DNA of 64,000 nucleotides from Paenibacillus graminis (GCF_000758705.1 NZ_CP009287.1:3844001-3908000), one strand, 5' to 3'; shown: positions 1 to 8,782, counted from the stretch's first letter. Made by a program: numbers and translations. The notes: generated from the letters alone by a model not told the origin.

Positions 1-712
1 CGCCTTCAGTCCGGTAATATAAGCAGCAGCGGTTGCGCATCTGCACCGTTTGCTCCGGATCTGCCAGCCCTTCAATTCTGCGGACAACGACATCCAACGG
101 ATTCCGCTTCATCCCAAAAAGTTCTGCCGGCAGACTGTGCTTCAGATAGTCGTAGTCTTCCTGCAAAGTGCCCAGCTGCCTGGAGTCTTGAAGATCTGCT
201 GCGAACAGCTCCATATAGTAGTTAAATTTGGTCGGCAGCTGGCCCCATATTTCACCAAGGCTGAGACCGCTGGCCCGGGACATGCTGCGCAGCAGCGGAG
301 CAGCAGTATCACGGTAGAAGCTGGCCAGCACCTCATGGCGCCAAGCTTCACGCGACTCTTCCTTGGGGACCGCCTGGATCTCCCAGTCCCGCAGTGAAAA
401 GGCAATCCGGCAGTACCCGCTGGACGGAATAAGATGAACGGATAGGCGGGACAAAGCGATTACAGGCACCGCTGAATACATGGAAACCGAATATTGAACA
501 GCAAGCGCCATGCTTGAACACCAGCTGCCGAAATATGCTGCAACTGCCTGATTATCCAACGCCTTCATCAAAGGACGGTAGCAGTCGATGAAGTTGCGCA
601 TTCCCTCTTCATGAACAAGCTCCTGTGCATCAAAGGAATGGAGCGCCTCAGCCGGCGGCGAGGGATGAAGATCAAACTTGCTGATCAATTCTTTACTCAG
701 CGCCTCATTCAT
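1..712 (-). CDS. FhuF-like siderophore-iron reductase (partial, C-terminus off the left edge)
   Basis: Open reading frame read from the sequence; 237 codons are present and the frame is still open at base 1. It starts at ATG 712, just after an AAGGAGG site, 12 bases past the stop of the ATPase gene. The visible end reads RNRCCLYYRTEG, with a Cys-Cys pair at residues 229-230. FhuF-family ferric-siderophore reductases carry a C-terminal CC-x10-C-x2-C motif that binds a [2Fe-2S] cluster; the second CxxC would lie outside the window. Last gene of a siderophore-import operon, so a cytoplasmic role in releasing iron from the imported siderophore is likely. The family is inferred from the Cys motif and context; the rest of the protein is poorly conserved. 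Confidence 0.75.
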   Translation of the reverse strand, partial: MNEALSKELISKFDLHPSPPAEALHSFDAQELVHEEGMRNFIDCYRPLMKALDNQAVAAYFGSWCSSMALAVQYSVSMYSAVPVIALSRLSVHLIPSSGYCRIAFSLRDWEIQAVPKEESREAWRHEVLASFYRDTAAPLLRSMSRASGLSLGEIWGQLPTKFNYYMELFAADLQDSRQLGTLQEDYDYLKHSLPAELFGMKRNPLDVVVRRIEGLADPEQTVQMRNRCCLYYRTEG

Positions 713-724
713 TCTCTTGCCTCC

Positions 725-1531
725 TTACATCCCAACGGCTTTGTAAGCCGCCAATTCATAAGGAAGACAGAGCGGCACACCTGTACGGGGATCAGGAACA
801 ATATCCGCTTCGATACCGAACACCTCACGCAGCACACCAGGCGTCATAACCTCAGACGGAGCACCTTCGCTGATCACACTCCCCGACTTGATCGCCACCA
901 TATGCTGTGCATAGCGGGAAGCATGATTCAAATCATGCACAACCATAATAATCGTGCGGCCTTCTTCCTGATTCAGCTTCTGCAAGAGCTGGAGAACCTC
1001 CAGCTGGTGAGCCATATCGAGAAAAGTTGTCGGTTCGTCCAAGAACAGAATATCGGTCTGCTGAGCCAGAGCCATTGCAATCCAAGCCCGCTGGCGCTGC
1101 CCCCCGGACAGGCGGTCGATCGGGCGGTCGTGGAACTCATCCATTCCCGTTACCGTGATCGCCTTGGCAATAATACTGCGGTCTTCCGGAGTCAGTGTAC
1201 CGAAGCCCTTCTGATGCGGATAACGTCCATAGCCGACCAGCTCGGAGACAGTAAGCCCGTCGGGAGCGGTAGGATTCTGCGGCAAAATGGCCAGCTGCCG
1301 GGCTACTTCTTTGGTAGACAGGTTATGGATCGACTTCCCGTCAAGCATCACGCTGCCGCTCTTGGGCTTCATGATCCGGGCCATCGTCTTGAGAATCGTA
1401 GATTTCCCGGAGCCATTGGCCCCGACAAGCGCTGTGATCTTCCCTGTAGGAAGTGACAGGTTCAGCCCTTTGACAATCATCGCCTCAGCATAGCCTATAC
1501 TTAGCTGTTCTGTATTCAAACGTTCCGACAT
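725..1531 (-). CDS. Iron-siderophore ABC transporter ATP-binding protein
   Basis: 268-residue cytoplasmic ATPase of the FecE/FepC/YusV type that powers ferric-siderophore import. Walker A is GANGSGKST near residue 40, the signature is LSGGQRQR, and Walker B is DILFLDEPT followed by a switch His (VVHDLNHA). I chose ATG 1531 because GAGGAG lies at normal spacing upstream; an in-frame GTG nine bases earlier would overlap that site. It follows two FecCD permease genes after a 123-base gap and precedes the FhuF-like reductase by 12 bases, so it is probably co-transcribed. The siderophore cannot be read from the sequence. Confidence 0.93.
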   Translation of the reverse strand: MSERLNTEQLSIGYAEAMIVKGLNLSLPTGKITALVGANGSGKSTILKTMARIMKPKSGSVMLDGKSIHNLSTKEVARQLAILPQNPTAPDGLTVSELVGYGRYPHQKGFGTLTPEDRSIIAKAITVTGMDEFHDRPIDRLSGGQRQRAWIAMALAQQTDILFLDEPTTFLDMAHQLEVLQLLQKLNQEEGRTIIMVVHDLNHASRYAQHMVAIKSGSVISEGAPSEVMTPGVLREVFGIEADIVPDPRTGVPLCLPYELAAYKAVGM

Positions 1532-1654
1532 GATCTTCACTCCTCAAAAGATTAAAGTTTTTATGAAGCAAACGCTCCACTAGATATATCTTCGTAATAA
1601 AACTTGCTTAGTAAGCATGTGCTTGAGTTCACTCGTGCTTCCACCCGTTAAGAA

Positions 1655-2689
1655 TCAGGCCTTGGATCTGGCCAGCAGATACAAAAAGTACGGTGCCCCA
1701 AGGATAGCCACCACAATTCCTGTCGGAATCTCGGATGGTTGGAGAATCCAGCGGCCTATGGTATCAGCCGTCAACAGCAGCAAGGCACCGGTCAAAGTGC
1801 AGGCAGGCAGCAGAATCTGATGCCTCGGCCCCACAATCCGGCGGGCCAGATGCGGAGCGATCAGTCCCACAAAGCCAATGCCGCCGCTGACAGCGACACA
1901 GGAGCCGGCTAGCGCGACTGCGGCGGCCATCAGCAGAATGCGTTCCCGCTCCACAGCCATGCCCAGTCCTGCCGGTGTTTCTTCTCCCAGATTAAGCACA
2001 TTAAGGACCCGGGCTTTATAGAAGGTAAACGGCAGCAGGATCAAAATCCAGGGCAGGAGCGCCAGGACAAAACGCCAATCGCCGCCCCAGATCTTTCCGG
2101 CCAGCCAGGTGGCAACAAACTGGTAATTTTGCGGATCCAATCTTAAAGACAATATCAGCTGAATTGCGTAGATGCCTGCCCCCACGGCAATCCCGATAAG
2201 AATGAGTCTTGTCGGTGACAGACCGTCTTCACGGCGGTAGGCCAGGAAATAAATCAGCGCTGCGGTAAGACCGGCCCCGGCGAGCGCCAGCAGCGGCAGC
2301 ATGAAGATCGGGGCTGCGGTAGTTGCCGGAACAAAGGAAATAAAGATCAGCACAGCTAAGCCTGCCCCGGCGTTAATCCCGAGTGTAGAGGGCTCCGCCA
2401 GCGCATTTCGCGACAGACTCTGCAGAATGCAGCCTGCAACGGCAAATCCGGCGCCAACGAGCAAGGAAATGACGATCCGCGGCAGACGGAAATCGAAGAG
2501 AATCAGCTTTTGTTGCGGGCTGCCTTCTCCCAGCAGAGTATGTAGAACTTCTATTGGAGACAACCGGATGAGTCCGGTGTTCATACTGATAATGAACACA
2601 AATACTATTAGAACGGCCAGCAGAGATAATATGGCGGCGTCACGGGGTCGGCGCTTTTTCTGTACGGAAGACTGCTGGATACGGCTCAT
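1655..2689 (-). CDS. FecCD-family iron-siderophore permease (second subunit)
   Basis: 344-residue integral membrane protein with about nine or ten hydrophobic segments and FecCD/BtuC family landmarks: RLPRIVISLLVGAGFAVAG near residue 50 and a GxxxPHxxR coupling-loop region (GLIAPHLARRIVG) near residue 280. Its ATG overlaps the stop of the upstream permease gene in an ATGA arrangement, which indicates translational coupling and a heterodimeric channel. The N-terminus is basic (QKKRRPRD), as expected for a cytoplasmic start. It works with the upstream permease, the ATPase and the lipoprotein receptor at 3960-4997. Confidence 0.93.
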   Translation of the reverse strand: MSRIQQSSVQKKRRPRDAAILSLLAVLIVFVFIISMNTGLIRLSPIEVLHTLLGEGSPQQKLILFDFRLPRIVISLLVGAGFAVAGCILQSLSRNALAEPSTLGINAGAGLAVLIFISFVPATTAAPIFMLPLLALAGAGLTAALIYFLAYRREDGLSPTRLILIGIAVGAGIYAIQLILSLRLDPQNYQFVATWLAGKIWGGDWRFVLALLPWILILLPFTFYKARVLNVLNLGEETPAGLGMAVERERILLMAAAVALAGSCVAVSGGIGFVGLIAPHLARRIVGPRHQILLPACTLTGALLLLTADTIGRWILQPSEIPTGIVVAILGAPYFLYLLARSKA

Positions 2690-3744
2690 ATCAGTCCCCC
2701 CTTGCGCTTGCTGGCCAAGTAAATGAAGAACGGTACCCCGATTACCGCAATCAAAGCGCCCAAAGGTGTCTCATAAGGCGCATTGATCAATCTGGCGGCA
2801 ATATCCGCAAAGACAATCAGGACGCTTCCAAGCACGGCTGAGCAGGGAATAATCCAGCGGTAATCGACCCCGACGAGAAATCGTGTGATATGAGGGATAA
2901 TCAATCCGACAAAAGCGATGGGCCCCACTGCGGATACCGCTGCTCCAGCGAGCACTACTACGATAAGTATACCGGTGGTCTGGACCAGCCGGGTTCTCTG
3001 CCCGAGGCCTGCCGCCACGTCCTTACCCAGACTGAGCAGGGTGATGGAACGCGAAATCATCATTGACCCTACAAGAGCTCCAGCAACCCAAGGAAACATG
3101 ACCCCCAGCTGTGTCCAGCTTGTCCCCCCGATTCCTCCCGCCATCCAAAAAGCAATATCCTGCGAGAGATGGAACAAAATCGCAATGCCCTGACTGATGG
3201 CAAGCAGCAATGCGCTCACGGCAGCTCCGGCGAGTGTCAACCGCAGCGGGGTTAGTCCGCTATGCGACAACGAACCAATTCCGAAGACCAGAATTGACGC
3301 TGCTGCGGCACCGAGGAAACAATAGAGCATGATATACATGAAGGACAACGAGGGCGCAAAGGCAAAAGCCAATGCCAATCCCACACTTGCTCCAGCATTA
3401 AGTCCAAGCAATCCCGAATCTGCCAGCGGATTGCGTGTCATTCCCTGCATAATTGCACCGGCTACTGCAAAACAGGCACCGACCACTGCCCCCGCCAATG
3501 CCCGGGGAATCCTGAGTTCCCGGATCACCTGATGCTGCGGCAGCTGGGGATTAAAGCGGAATACCGCCTCCCATACAGAGGCCAGCTTGATATCCGCCGC
3601 ACCAACCGAGACGGAAAGCGCCAGACCCATAAGGATAGCCCCAAGACCTGCCACCAGAATAACTGCAGCTGCAACAGGGCGGGATTTCAGCTGCTTCTCC
3701 CCTTCCGGATGAGCACGGGAGTTTGCGTGTGTGGATGTGACCAT
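2686..3744 (-). CDS. FecCD-family iron-siderophore permease (first subunit)
   Basis: 352-residue membrane permease, first gene of the permease-permease-ATPase-reductase transcript. It has the FecCD signature RIPRALAGAVVGACFAVAG near residue 70 and the ATPase-coupling loop FVGLIIPHITRFLVG near residue 285. The start at ATG 3744 follows AAGGGGA. A Fur-like palindrome lies about 40 bases upstream (3783-3797), so this transcript is probably iron-repressed independently of the receptor gene, from which it is separated by a terminator. The two permeases are paralogous; B. subtilis FeuBC and YfiZ/YfhA are comparable pairs. Confidence 0.93.
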   Translation of the reverse strand: MVTSTHANSRAHPEGEKQLKSRPVAAAVILVAGLGAILMGLALSVSVGAADIKLASVWEAVFRFNPQLPQHQVIRELRIPRALAGAVVGACFAVAGAIMQGMTRNPLADSGLLGLNAGASVGLALAFAFAPSLSFMYIMLYCFLGAAAASILVFGIGSLSHSGLTPLRLTLAGAAVSALLLAISQGIAILFHLSQDIAFWMAGGIGGTSWTQLGVMFPWVAGALVGSMMISRSITLLSLGKDVAAGLGQRTRLVQTTGILIVVVLAGAAVSAVGPIAFVGLIIPHITRFLVGVDYRWIIPCSAVLGSVLIVFADIAARLINAPYETPLGALIAVIGVPFFIYLASKRKGGLI

Positions 3745-3782
3745 AAGTCGTCCCCTTACCAGGATAATTACTGAAATCTAAA

Positions 3783-3808
3783 TGATAACAAATATCATTC
3801 TCATTATC
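3783..3808 (-). promoter_or_regulatory. Fur-like operator upstream of the permease operon
   Basis: TGATAACAAATATCA at 3783-3797 fits the 7-1-7 Fur inverted repeat TGATAATNATTATCA at 12 of 14 defined bases. A second partial unit rich in GATAATGA-type sequence overlaps it up to 3808. It lies just upstream of the first permease gene. The -10/-35 pair here is less clear than for the receptor gene. Confidence 0.7.
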
Positions 3809-3861
3809 GCAAATCTTCTGATGATGCACAAGCGTTCAATTTCCAAGCAGATTCTCTTACA

Positions 3862-3915
3862 TTTTTTAAAAAAGGTGCAGAATCGCGTATCCGTGGATAC
3901 AACGGCCTGCACCTT
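3862..3915 (-). terminator. Intrinsic terminator of the siderophore receptor gene
   Basis: On the minus strand AAGGTGCAG pairs with CTGCACCTT (arms at 3907-3915 and 3872-3880), with a nested GTATCC/GGATAC stem inside and a run of T directly after. It ends the receptor transcript, so the permease operon needs its own promoter. Confidence 0.88.
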
Positions 3916-3959
3916 CAATACGCTTCGAAGGAAGCATGTCAACGAGCGTTTACGGATTT

Positions 3960-4997
3960 TTATTTCACCAGACTGCTCAATACATCGTCTATGGTTTTGG
4001 AGTTGGCGATCGCTCCGCTGTACAGCCAGCTGTGGTTGGAGGCAAATTGATGCACATTTCCAGCCTTAACGGCAGGAATGCCTTTCCAGATTGGACCGTT
4101 CAGAATTTCTGAACCTTCGGTTTTGTCGCTGTTAACCAGGAAGATATGATCTGCAGTGAGCTCTGCCAGTTTCTCAAGAGAAATCGGATTCCAGGTGGCT
4201 CTGGAAGCCGCAGGAATCTCTGTAACAAGATTAGGTAGCTTCAGGCCGAGGTCACCGTAGACTACCGCGCCGCTGCTGCGTGTTTCGTCTACAATATAGA
4301 AGTTCTTTTGAACAAGCCACAGGATCGCTACAGAATCATCTCCAATTACAGCGGAGATTTTGGTTTTGGCAGCGGCAGCTTTTTGATCATAAGCGGCTAT
4401 CACCTGCTCAGCTTCGGCGCTCTTGTTCAGCAGTTCACCAATTTTAAGCAGAGACTTGCGCCAGTCTTTGCTGATCTCGTCGCCCAGCACATACGTAGGT
4501 GCGATCTTGTTCAACTGGTCATAGAGGCCATTCTCCACGCTGGATTCCGATTGAACAATATGAAAATCCGGTGCAAAGCCTGTTACTGCCTCCAGTGGAA
4601 GATCATAGCTGATCGTTGGCACATCCTTCAATTCAGCTGCCAGATAGTCCTGAATCCCGTTGGGCACCGACCATTGTGCAACCGGAGTTACCCCAAGCGC
4701 CACCAGATAATCTTCAAGATACGAAGCAAGCACACGCTGAGGATTAGCCGGAACGGTTACCTCATGCCCCATGGCATCGGTTACCGTTTTCTCTGCGGCT
4801 GGCGCGGCTGTTGCGGAAGGAGTTTCTGAAGCTGGTGCTGTAGCAGCATCCGTTGAAGCTGCGGGCGCATTGGCCGCTCCCCCTGTTGAATTGGTACTGC
4901 TATTATTGCCGCAGGCCGACAATACAAGCATTGCAGCCAACAATCCCGTTGAGACCAGCTTCATACGGCCTGCGCTTTTTAGGTTAACCGAAAACAT
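3960..4997 (-). CDS. Iron-siderophore ABC transporter substrate-binding lipoprotein
   Basis: 345-residue surface lipoprotein of the FecB/FhuD class-III binding-protein fold. A signal peptide ends in the lipobox LVLSAC with the lipidated Cys at residue 29, followed by an Ala/Thr/Ser-rich linker to about residue 75. The mature domain begins around TVTDAMGHEVTVPANPQRV, typical of siderophore receptors. An upstream in-frame ATG at 5051 exists, but ATG 4997 has the GGAGGGG site at good spacing and follows the predicted transcript start, so the shorter form is preferred. It has its own Fur-controlled promoter and its own terminator, separate from the permease operon downstream. Confidence 0.93.
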   Translation of the reverse strand: MFSVNLKSAGRMKLVSTGLLAAMLVLSACGNNSSTNSTGGAANAPAASTDAATAPASETPSATAAPAAEKTVTDAMGHEVTVPANPQRVLASYLEDYLVALGVTPVAQWSVPNGIQDYLAAELKDVPTISYDLPLEAVTGFAPDFHIVQSESSVENGLYDQLNKIAPTYVLGDEISKDWRKSLLKIGELLNKSAEAEQVIAAYDQKAAAAKTKISAVIGDDSVAILWLVQKNFYIVDETRSSGAVVYGDLGLKLPNLVTEIPAASRATWNPISLEKLAELTADHIFLVNSDKTEGSEILNGPIWKGIPAVKAGNVHQFASNHSWLYSGAIANSKTIDDVLSSLVK

Positions 4998-5067
4998 GAA
5001 TACCCCTCCTATATATGTATAATCTGAAATGGTCAAAAGTCTGGTTGCCATCGCCTTATCCCATTAA

Positions 5068-5096
5068 ATGATATTGATTCTCATTCTCTATGTCAA
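5068..5096 (-). promoter_or_regulatory. Fur-controlled sigma-A promoter of the siderophore receptor gene
   Basis: On the minus strand TTGACA (5091-5096) and TATCAT (5068-5073) are separated by exactly 17 bases. The palindrome TGATATTGATTCTCA at 5069-5083 overlaps the -10 and matches the 7-1-7 Fur consensus at 12 of 14 bases. Bound Fur-Fe would block RNA polymerase. The predicted transcript start is near 5061, leaving a leader of about 65 bases. Confidence 0.82.
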
Positions 5097-5154
5097 CATA
5101 AATATTTAAATTTTGCATATTTGCACGTTTTGACAAATGAACTCATTTATATAT

Positions 5155-5190
5155 GTAAAAAGACTGCTCCCGGAATCCGGAAACAGTCTT
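5155..5190 (-). terminator. Intrinsic terminator of kimA
   Basis: Minus-strand hairpin with AAGACTG/CAGTCTT outer arms and a TCCGG/CCGGG inner part, followed by five T. It lies 21 bases past the kimA stop. Confidence 0.85.
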
Positions 5191-5210
5191 AATGGTGGCA
5201 GCTACCCTGT

Positions 5211-7028
5211 CTATTTATGCAAATGATAAGGGACGGTTGCAACGACGATATCTTTTTGATTCATTAGATAAGAACGGATGAACAAGCTGGTCTGATTGTG
5301 CAGAACCGCCTGCCACCAATGCTTGGTGATAAACTGAGGGATGAGTACAGTAATATGGTCGGTTGAAGCAGTCTTCCACTCTACTGTATCTATGAATTTG
5401 ACCAGCGGACGGAGAATACTGCGATAGCGGGAACGGAGAACAATCAGGCGCACGCCCGGATTCCATTCCTCCCATTTCTGCTCCATTTTGTTGATCTCTT
5501 CTTCATCAAAGCCTACATACACAGCCACCACATTATCCGTTAAGGACTTGGCATAGCTGATCGAATGCAGCACTGCGCGTGTTACACCGGCGACAGGTAC
5601 GACCACTGTGCTTCCCTTGATGCAGGGTTTATCCGTTGCCGGACAAATCCGCAGCTGATCCGCAGTATTCAGGTAATGGTGGTGAATCCTGTGGAACACG
5701 AACATTACAATCGGCAGGAAGATAAAGGCCATCCAGACGCTGGAGAATTTGGTGATAATGAAGATTAAGGTAATGGTCAGAGTCGTAAGCATCCCCACCG
5801 TGTTCACGGCAAATTTATTCTGCCATCCTTTAGGTCTGGTTTTGTACCAATGCACCATCATCCCTAGTTGGGACAGCGTAAACGGAATGAAAACACCCAC
5901 CGCATACAATGGAATCAAACTTTCCGTATTTCCGTGAAAGGCCGCGACCAGCAGAGCTGACAATACGCCCAAAAAGATAATGCCGTTCGAGAAGCCCAAG
6001 CGGTCACCGCGGACCATAAATGCATGAGGCAAATATTTGTCTTTGGCAAACATAAACGCCAGCAGCGGGAACGCCGAGTAGGCTGTATTCGCAGCCAGGA
6101 ACAAAATGACAGCTGTGATCCCTTGTATGAAAAAGTACAAACCGCCGCGCCCAAACGTAGATTCGGCAATTTGCGAGACCACCGTAGCTTTTTCATCAGG
6201 CGTAATTCCATACCAGTAAGCCAGCAGCGTGATTCCCGTAAACATAATTCCCAGGATAAGCCCCATCATCATCAGGGTTTTGGCGGCATTTTTCTCCGCA
6301 GGCGCCTTGAAGTTCGGAATGGCGTTCGAGACAGCCTCTACCCCGGTCAGAGCCGAACAGCCCGAGCTGAAGGCCTTAAGCAGCAAAAACAAACTGACAT
6401 TCGACACAGCCGCCCCGATTTCAGGAACATTTGCATGTGCTCCGCCGGTTGCATATTTGAATACCCCCGCAATGATCAATACGAAGATCGATACCACGAA
6501 CAGATACACGGGAATCGCGATGAATGATGCAGATTCTGTTACCCCCCGCAGATTGACGATGGTCAAGAGCAGAATCACAGTAACAGCGATAAGTACGCTA
6601 TGATTATGAAGACTTGGAAAAGCGGAGGTGATCGCATCCGTGCCCGCCGATGCACTGACCGCAACGGTCAAAATATAATCCACCAGCAAAGATCCTCCGG
6701 CGAGGAGTCCGGTTGGAACACCCAGATTGCTTTTGGCTACGATATACGCGCCACCGCCCTGCGGATAAGCAAAGATGGTCTGACGGTAGGATAAAATCAG
6801 TATAGCCAGCAGGCCCAATACGGCTAGTGCGATTGGCAATGAGTACCAGATAGCCGTGAAGCCTGCAGCCACCAGCACAATCAGGATTTGTTCCGTTCCG
6901 TAGGCTACAGACGAGAGCGCATCAGAAGACAGGACAGCCAGTGCTTTCACCTTGGATAACTTTTCATGATCGAGTTCGTTCGACTTCATCGGACGCCCGA
7001 TCAATAGTCGTTTTACCTTGCTTACCAT
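5211..7028 (-). CDS. kimA: KimA-type high-affinity potassium importer (APC superfamily)
   Basis: 605-residue membrane protein with about twelve transmembrane segments and a C-terminal cytoplasmic domain of about 130 residues (from about residue 470), the architecture of B. subtilis KimA (formerly YdaO, 607 residues). The N-terminus, including KALAVLSSDALSSVAYGTE, is typical of the family. KimA is a K+/H+ symporter that c-di-AMP inhibits as a protein and also represses through a riboswitch. A ydaO-type c-di-AMP riboswitch with terminator precedes this gene, which supports the assignment strongly. Start ATG 7028 with GAGGAA upstream. A generic amino-acid permease is the alternative but fits the riboswitch less well. 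Confidence 0.9.
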   Translation of the reverse strand: MVSKVKRLLIGRPMKSNELDHEKLSKVKALAVLSSDALSSVAYGTEQILIVLVAAGFTAIWYSLPIALAVLGLLAILILSYRQTIFAYPQGGGAYIVAKSNLGVPTGLLAGGSLLVDYILTVAVSASAGTDAITSAFPSLHNHSVLIAVTVILLLTIVNLRGVTESASFIAIPVYLFVVSIFVLIIAGVFKYATGGAHANVPEIGAAVSNVSLFLLLKAFSSGCSALTGVEAVSNAIPNFKAPAEKNAAKTLMMMGLILGIMFTGITLLAYWYGITPDEKATVVSQIAESTFGRGGLYFFIQGITAVILFLAANTAYSAFPLLAFMFAKDKYLPHAFMVRGDRLGFSNGIIFLGVLSALLVAAFHGNTESLIPLYAVGVFIPFTLSQLGMMVHWYKTRPKGWQNKFAVNTVGMLTTLTITLIFIITKFSSVWMAFIFLPIVMFVFHRIHHHYLNTADQLRICPATDKPCIKGSTVVVPVAGVTRAVLHSISYAKSLTDNVVAVYVGFDEEEINKMEQKWEEWNPGVRLIVLRSRYRSILRPLVKFIDTVEWKTASTDHITVLIPQFITKHWWQAVLHNQTSLFIRSYLMNQKDIVVATVPYHLHK

Positions 7029-7110
7029 TGTAGTAACAGTTCCTCTCTTTGTTAGGTTGAAACGGTAATACCGTGCGCTGTTTTCATTGGTGGATTTTCA
7101 TAAATGCAGG

Positions 7111-7146
7111 CACAAAAATAAGCATACGGAAATGATCCGCATGCTT
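7111..7146 (-). terminator. Riboswitch expression-platform terminator
   Basis: Minus-strand stem AAGCATGCGG/CCGTATGCTT with a 7-base loop (10 pairs, one G-U), followed by ATTTTTG. It lies between the riboswitch aptamer and the kimA start, as expected for a switch that turns expression off when c-di-AMP is bound. Confidence 0.88.
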
Positions 7147-7168
7147 ACGCATCGTCATTATCCCACCA

Positions 7169-7305
7169 TTGCTTACGAGGTTAGCTGGCGGATTCGGGCT
7201 GTGGTAGCCCTACGGTTGCAGCCCTTGCGGACCGCCCCGATTCACCCCTTTGGCCTTAGGCCAATGTTGGTTCCCCCGTTTTTCCATACGGAAAATTCAG
7301 CGCAT
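7169..7305 (-). promoter_or_regulatory. ydaO-yuaA class c-di-AMP riboswitch
   Basis: The minus strand shows the conserved elements of the ydaO aptamer in order: GGGGGAACC (7269-7277), GGGGTGAATC (7239-7248) and CAGCTAACCTCGTAAGC (7171-7187), with a variable hairpin between. In B. subtilis this RNA class binds two c-di-AMP molecules and causes termination upstream of ydaO (kimA). Aptamer ends are approximate. Confidence 0.93.
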
Positions 7306-7327
7306 ATTCAACTTCTCACAAGGTCTA

Positions 7328-7356
7328 ATGATAGTCTACAATGAGCCTTCCGTAAA
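7328..7356 (-). promoter_or_regulatory. Promoter of the riboswitch-kimA transcript
   Basis: Minus-strand TTTACG (7351-7356), 17-base spacer, TATCAT (7328-7333). The predicted start near 7321 is a short distance before the aptamer. Confidence 0.65.
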
Positions 7357-7540
7357 GCGGTGAAAAAAATGAAAAAAGAATGAAAAAACATCCAAATTAC
7401 GCAAAACAACGATGAGGGAACTCGCGATCTTTCATTCTCTGCGATTATCCCTTTATCACGTGTTTTTTCAAGGTTTTGATCGCTAATTGTGTCAGAAATT
7501 TCAGGATTAATTGAACCTCTTAATCCTGCTGCGATATTCT

Positions 7541-7975
7541 TTATTCTACGTTATCCTCTTTACGCCCGATCCAGAGCAAAATTGCGATTAGCGCAAAGGC
7601 AATTAAGGCTAACAAAGGGATCGTAATAAACCCGAAATAATTCAGATAGTCCTTGTTGCAGGGTACGCCAATTGTGCAGGGAAGCACCTTGCTGAGCGCC
7701 GGTATCTTCTGCTCTGCATAATGATAGATAGAAATGCACCCGCCAATGAGACTTAGGGGCAGCACATAGGGAATGATCTTTTTGTCATTCCGGTAGGTCG
7801 CAATGCCCAGCAGGATAAGCTGCGGGTACATAAAAATCCGCTGGAACCAGCATAACTTGCAGGGCTCGTACTTTAATACCTCACTTAGATACAAACTTCC
7901 CGCTACTGCGATAACAGACACAAACCAGGCCAAATAGAGACAGTGGCGTCTGCAGAATGTAGTGGCCTTCATCAC
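7541..7975 (-). CDS. bdbC: BdbC-like thiol-disulfide oxidoreductase (DsbB family)
   Basis: 144-residue membrane protein with four to five hydrophobic segments. It has the CxxC pair CKLC in the first outer loop and a second cysteine pair (PCTIGVPC) in the second loop, the arrangement of DsbB/BdbC quinone-linked oxidases that reoxidise a DsbA-type partner. Its start overlaps the stop of the bdbD-like gene by four bases (ATGA), giving a coupled redox pair. BdbC family members in Bacillus are 138-145 residues, so this is full length. Confidence 0.93.
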   Translation of the reverse strand: MMKATTFCRRHCLYLAWFVSVIAVAGSLYLSEVLKYEPCKLCWFQRIFMYPQLILLGIATYRNDKKIIPYVLPLSLIGGCISIYHYAEQKIPALSKVLPCTIGVPCNKDYLNYFGFITIPLLALIAFALIAILLWIGRKEDNVE

Positions 7976-8727
7976 TCGGCGCTCACAGCTTCGGAAGCGG
8001 ACTTAATCTGAGCTTTAATAGCTTCCATATTGAAAGGCTCATCCACTTTGTGTCCATTAATGAATACACTAGGTGTAGAGGTTACACCGGTATCCTTGGC
8101 GGTGCTGATATCACTTTGCAGCTCACTTTCATAAGTTCGTTCCTGGATATCTTTGCGTAAAAGATCCAGATCGACAGGCAGCTTTTCCTTCTCCGCAAGA
8201 CTCACCAGGAAGTCCTCCGTGGCCCACTCTGCATTCTCATCCCCCTGATTGGCGTAAAGCGCATCGTAGTAAGTCCAGAAAGCCTCATTGTTCTGATGAT
8301 AGACTGATAATGCCGCCAGCGAAGCTGTTTCGGAATCCGGGCCGATAAAAGCCATATTTACAAAGTAGAAAGCTGCTTTATCCTGATTCACATACTCCTG
8401 CACAATCTGCGGCTTGATTACACCTGTAAACTGGGCGCAGGCCGGGCATTTGAAATCACCGAACTCGACGATTTTGACAGGGGCATCCTCTTTCCCCAGT
8501 CTTGGGAACTCACTGTAATTGAAATCAACCGCTTTGCCTGAATCTGCCGATGAAGAGGAATCCCTCGATGCCAACATGAAAAGTCCGACAAAAATTATCA
8601 CCACAATTGCGACCGTACTAATAATTAGAATTCTCGTTTTCTGTTTCTGCTGCTCCAGCTCAGCCCTGCGTTTCTCAGCTTTACTTAGCCCGGAAACCAT
8701 GACATTGTTTGTTTTAGATTTGCCCAA
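7972..8727 (-). CDS. bdbD: BdbD-like disulfide oxidase (DsbA family)
   Basis: 251 residues: cytoplasmic basic/coiled N-terminus (KAEKRRAELEQQKQK), a single membrane anchor around residues 35-55, then an extracellular thioredoxin-fold domain with active site CPAC (GDFKCPACAQF) and the cis-Pro loop STPSVFING. I chose TTG 8727, preceded by AAAGGA. The in-frame ATG at 8772 sits essentially at the predicted transcript start from TTGCCA-N18-TATAAT and has no ribosome site. It oxidises cysteines in exported proteins and is recharged by BdbC. Confidence 0.9.
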   Translation of the reverse strand: MGKSKTNNVMVSGLSKAEKRRAELEQQKQKTRILIISTVAIVVIIFVGLFMLASRDSSSSADSGKAVDFNYSEFPRLGKEDAPVKIVEFGDFKCPACAQFTGVIKPQIVQEYVNQDKAAFYFVNMAFIGPDSETASLAALSVYHQNNEAFWTYYDALYANQGDENAEWATEDFLVSLAEKEKLPVDLDLLRKDIQERTYESELQSDISTAKDTGVTSTPSVFINGHKVDEPFNMEAIKAQIKSASEAVSAE

Positions 8728-8782
8728 AAGAGAGTTCCTTTCTGTCCTGGAGGGACTGTTGTGAGGAATCATATTCTTTAAA

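Larger units (their letters stand above)
7029..7540 (-). other. kimA leader region without protein genes
   Basis: 512 bases between bdbC and kimA hold the kimA promoter (7328-7356), the c-di-AMP riboswitch, its expression-platform terminator, and an 8-bp inverted repeat (CAGGATTA/TAATCCTG, 7502-7528) just after the bdbC stop. That repeat may end bdbC transcripts but has no T run. I see nothing in the AT-rich stretch 7360-7500. Confidence 0.7.

Noticed and set aside
142..405. Minus-strand frame over the left-edge gene
   Set aside because: It is a shadow frame of the FhuF-like gene, whose true frame starts at 712 and shows the Cys-Cys motif.
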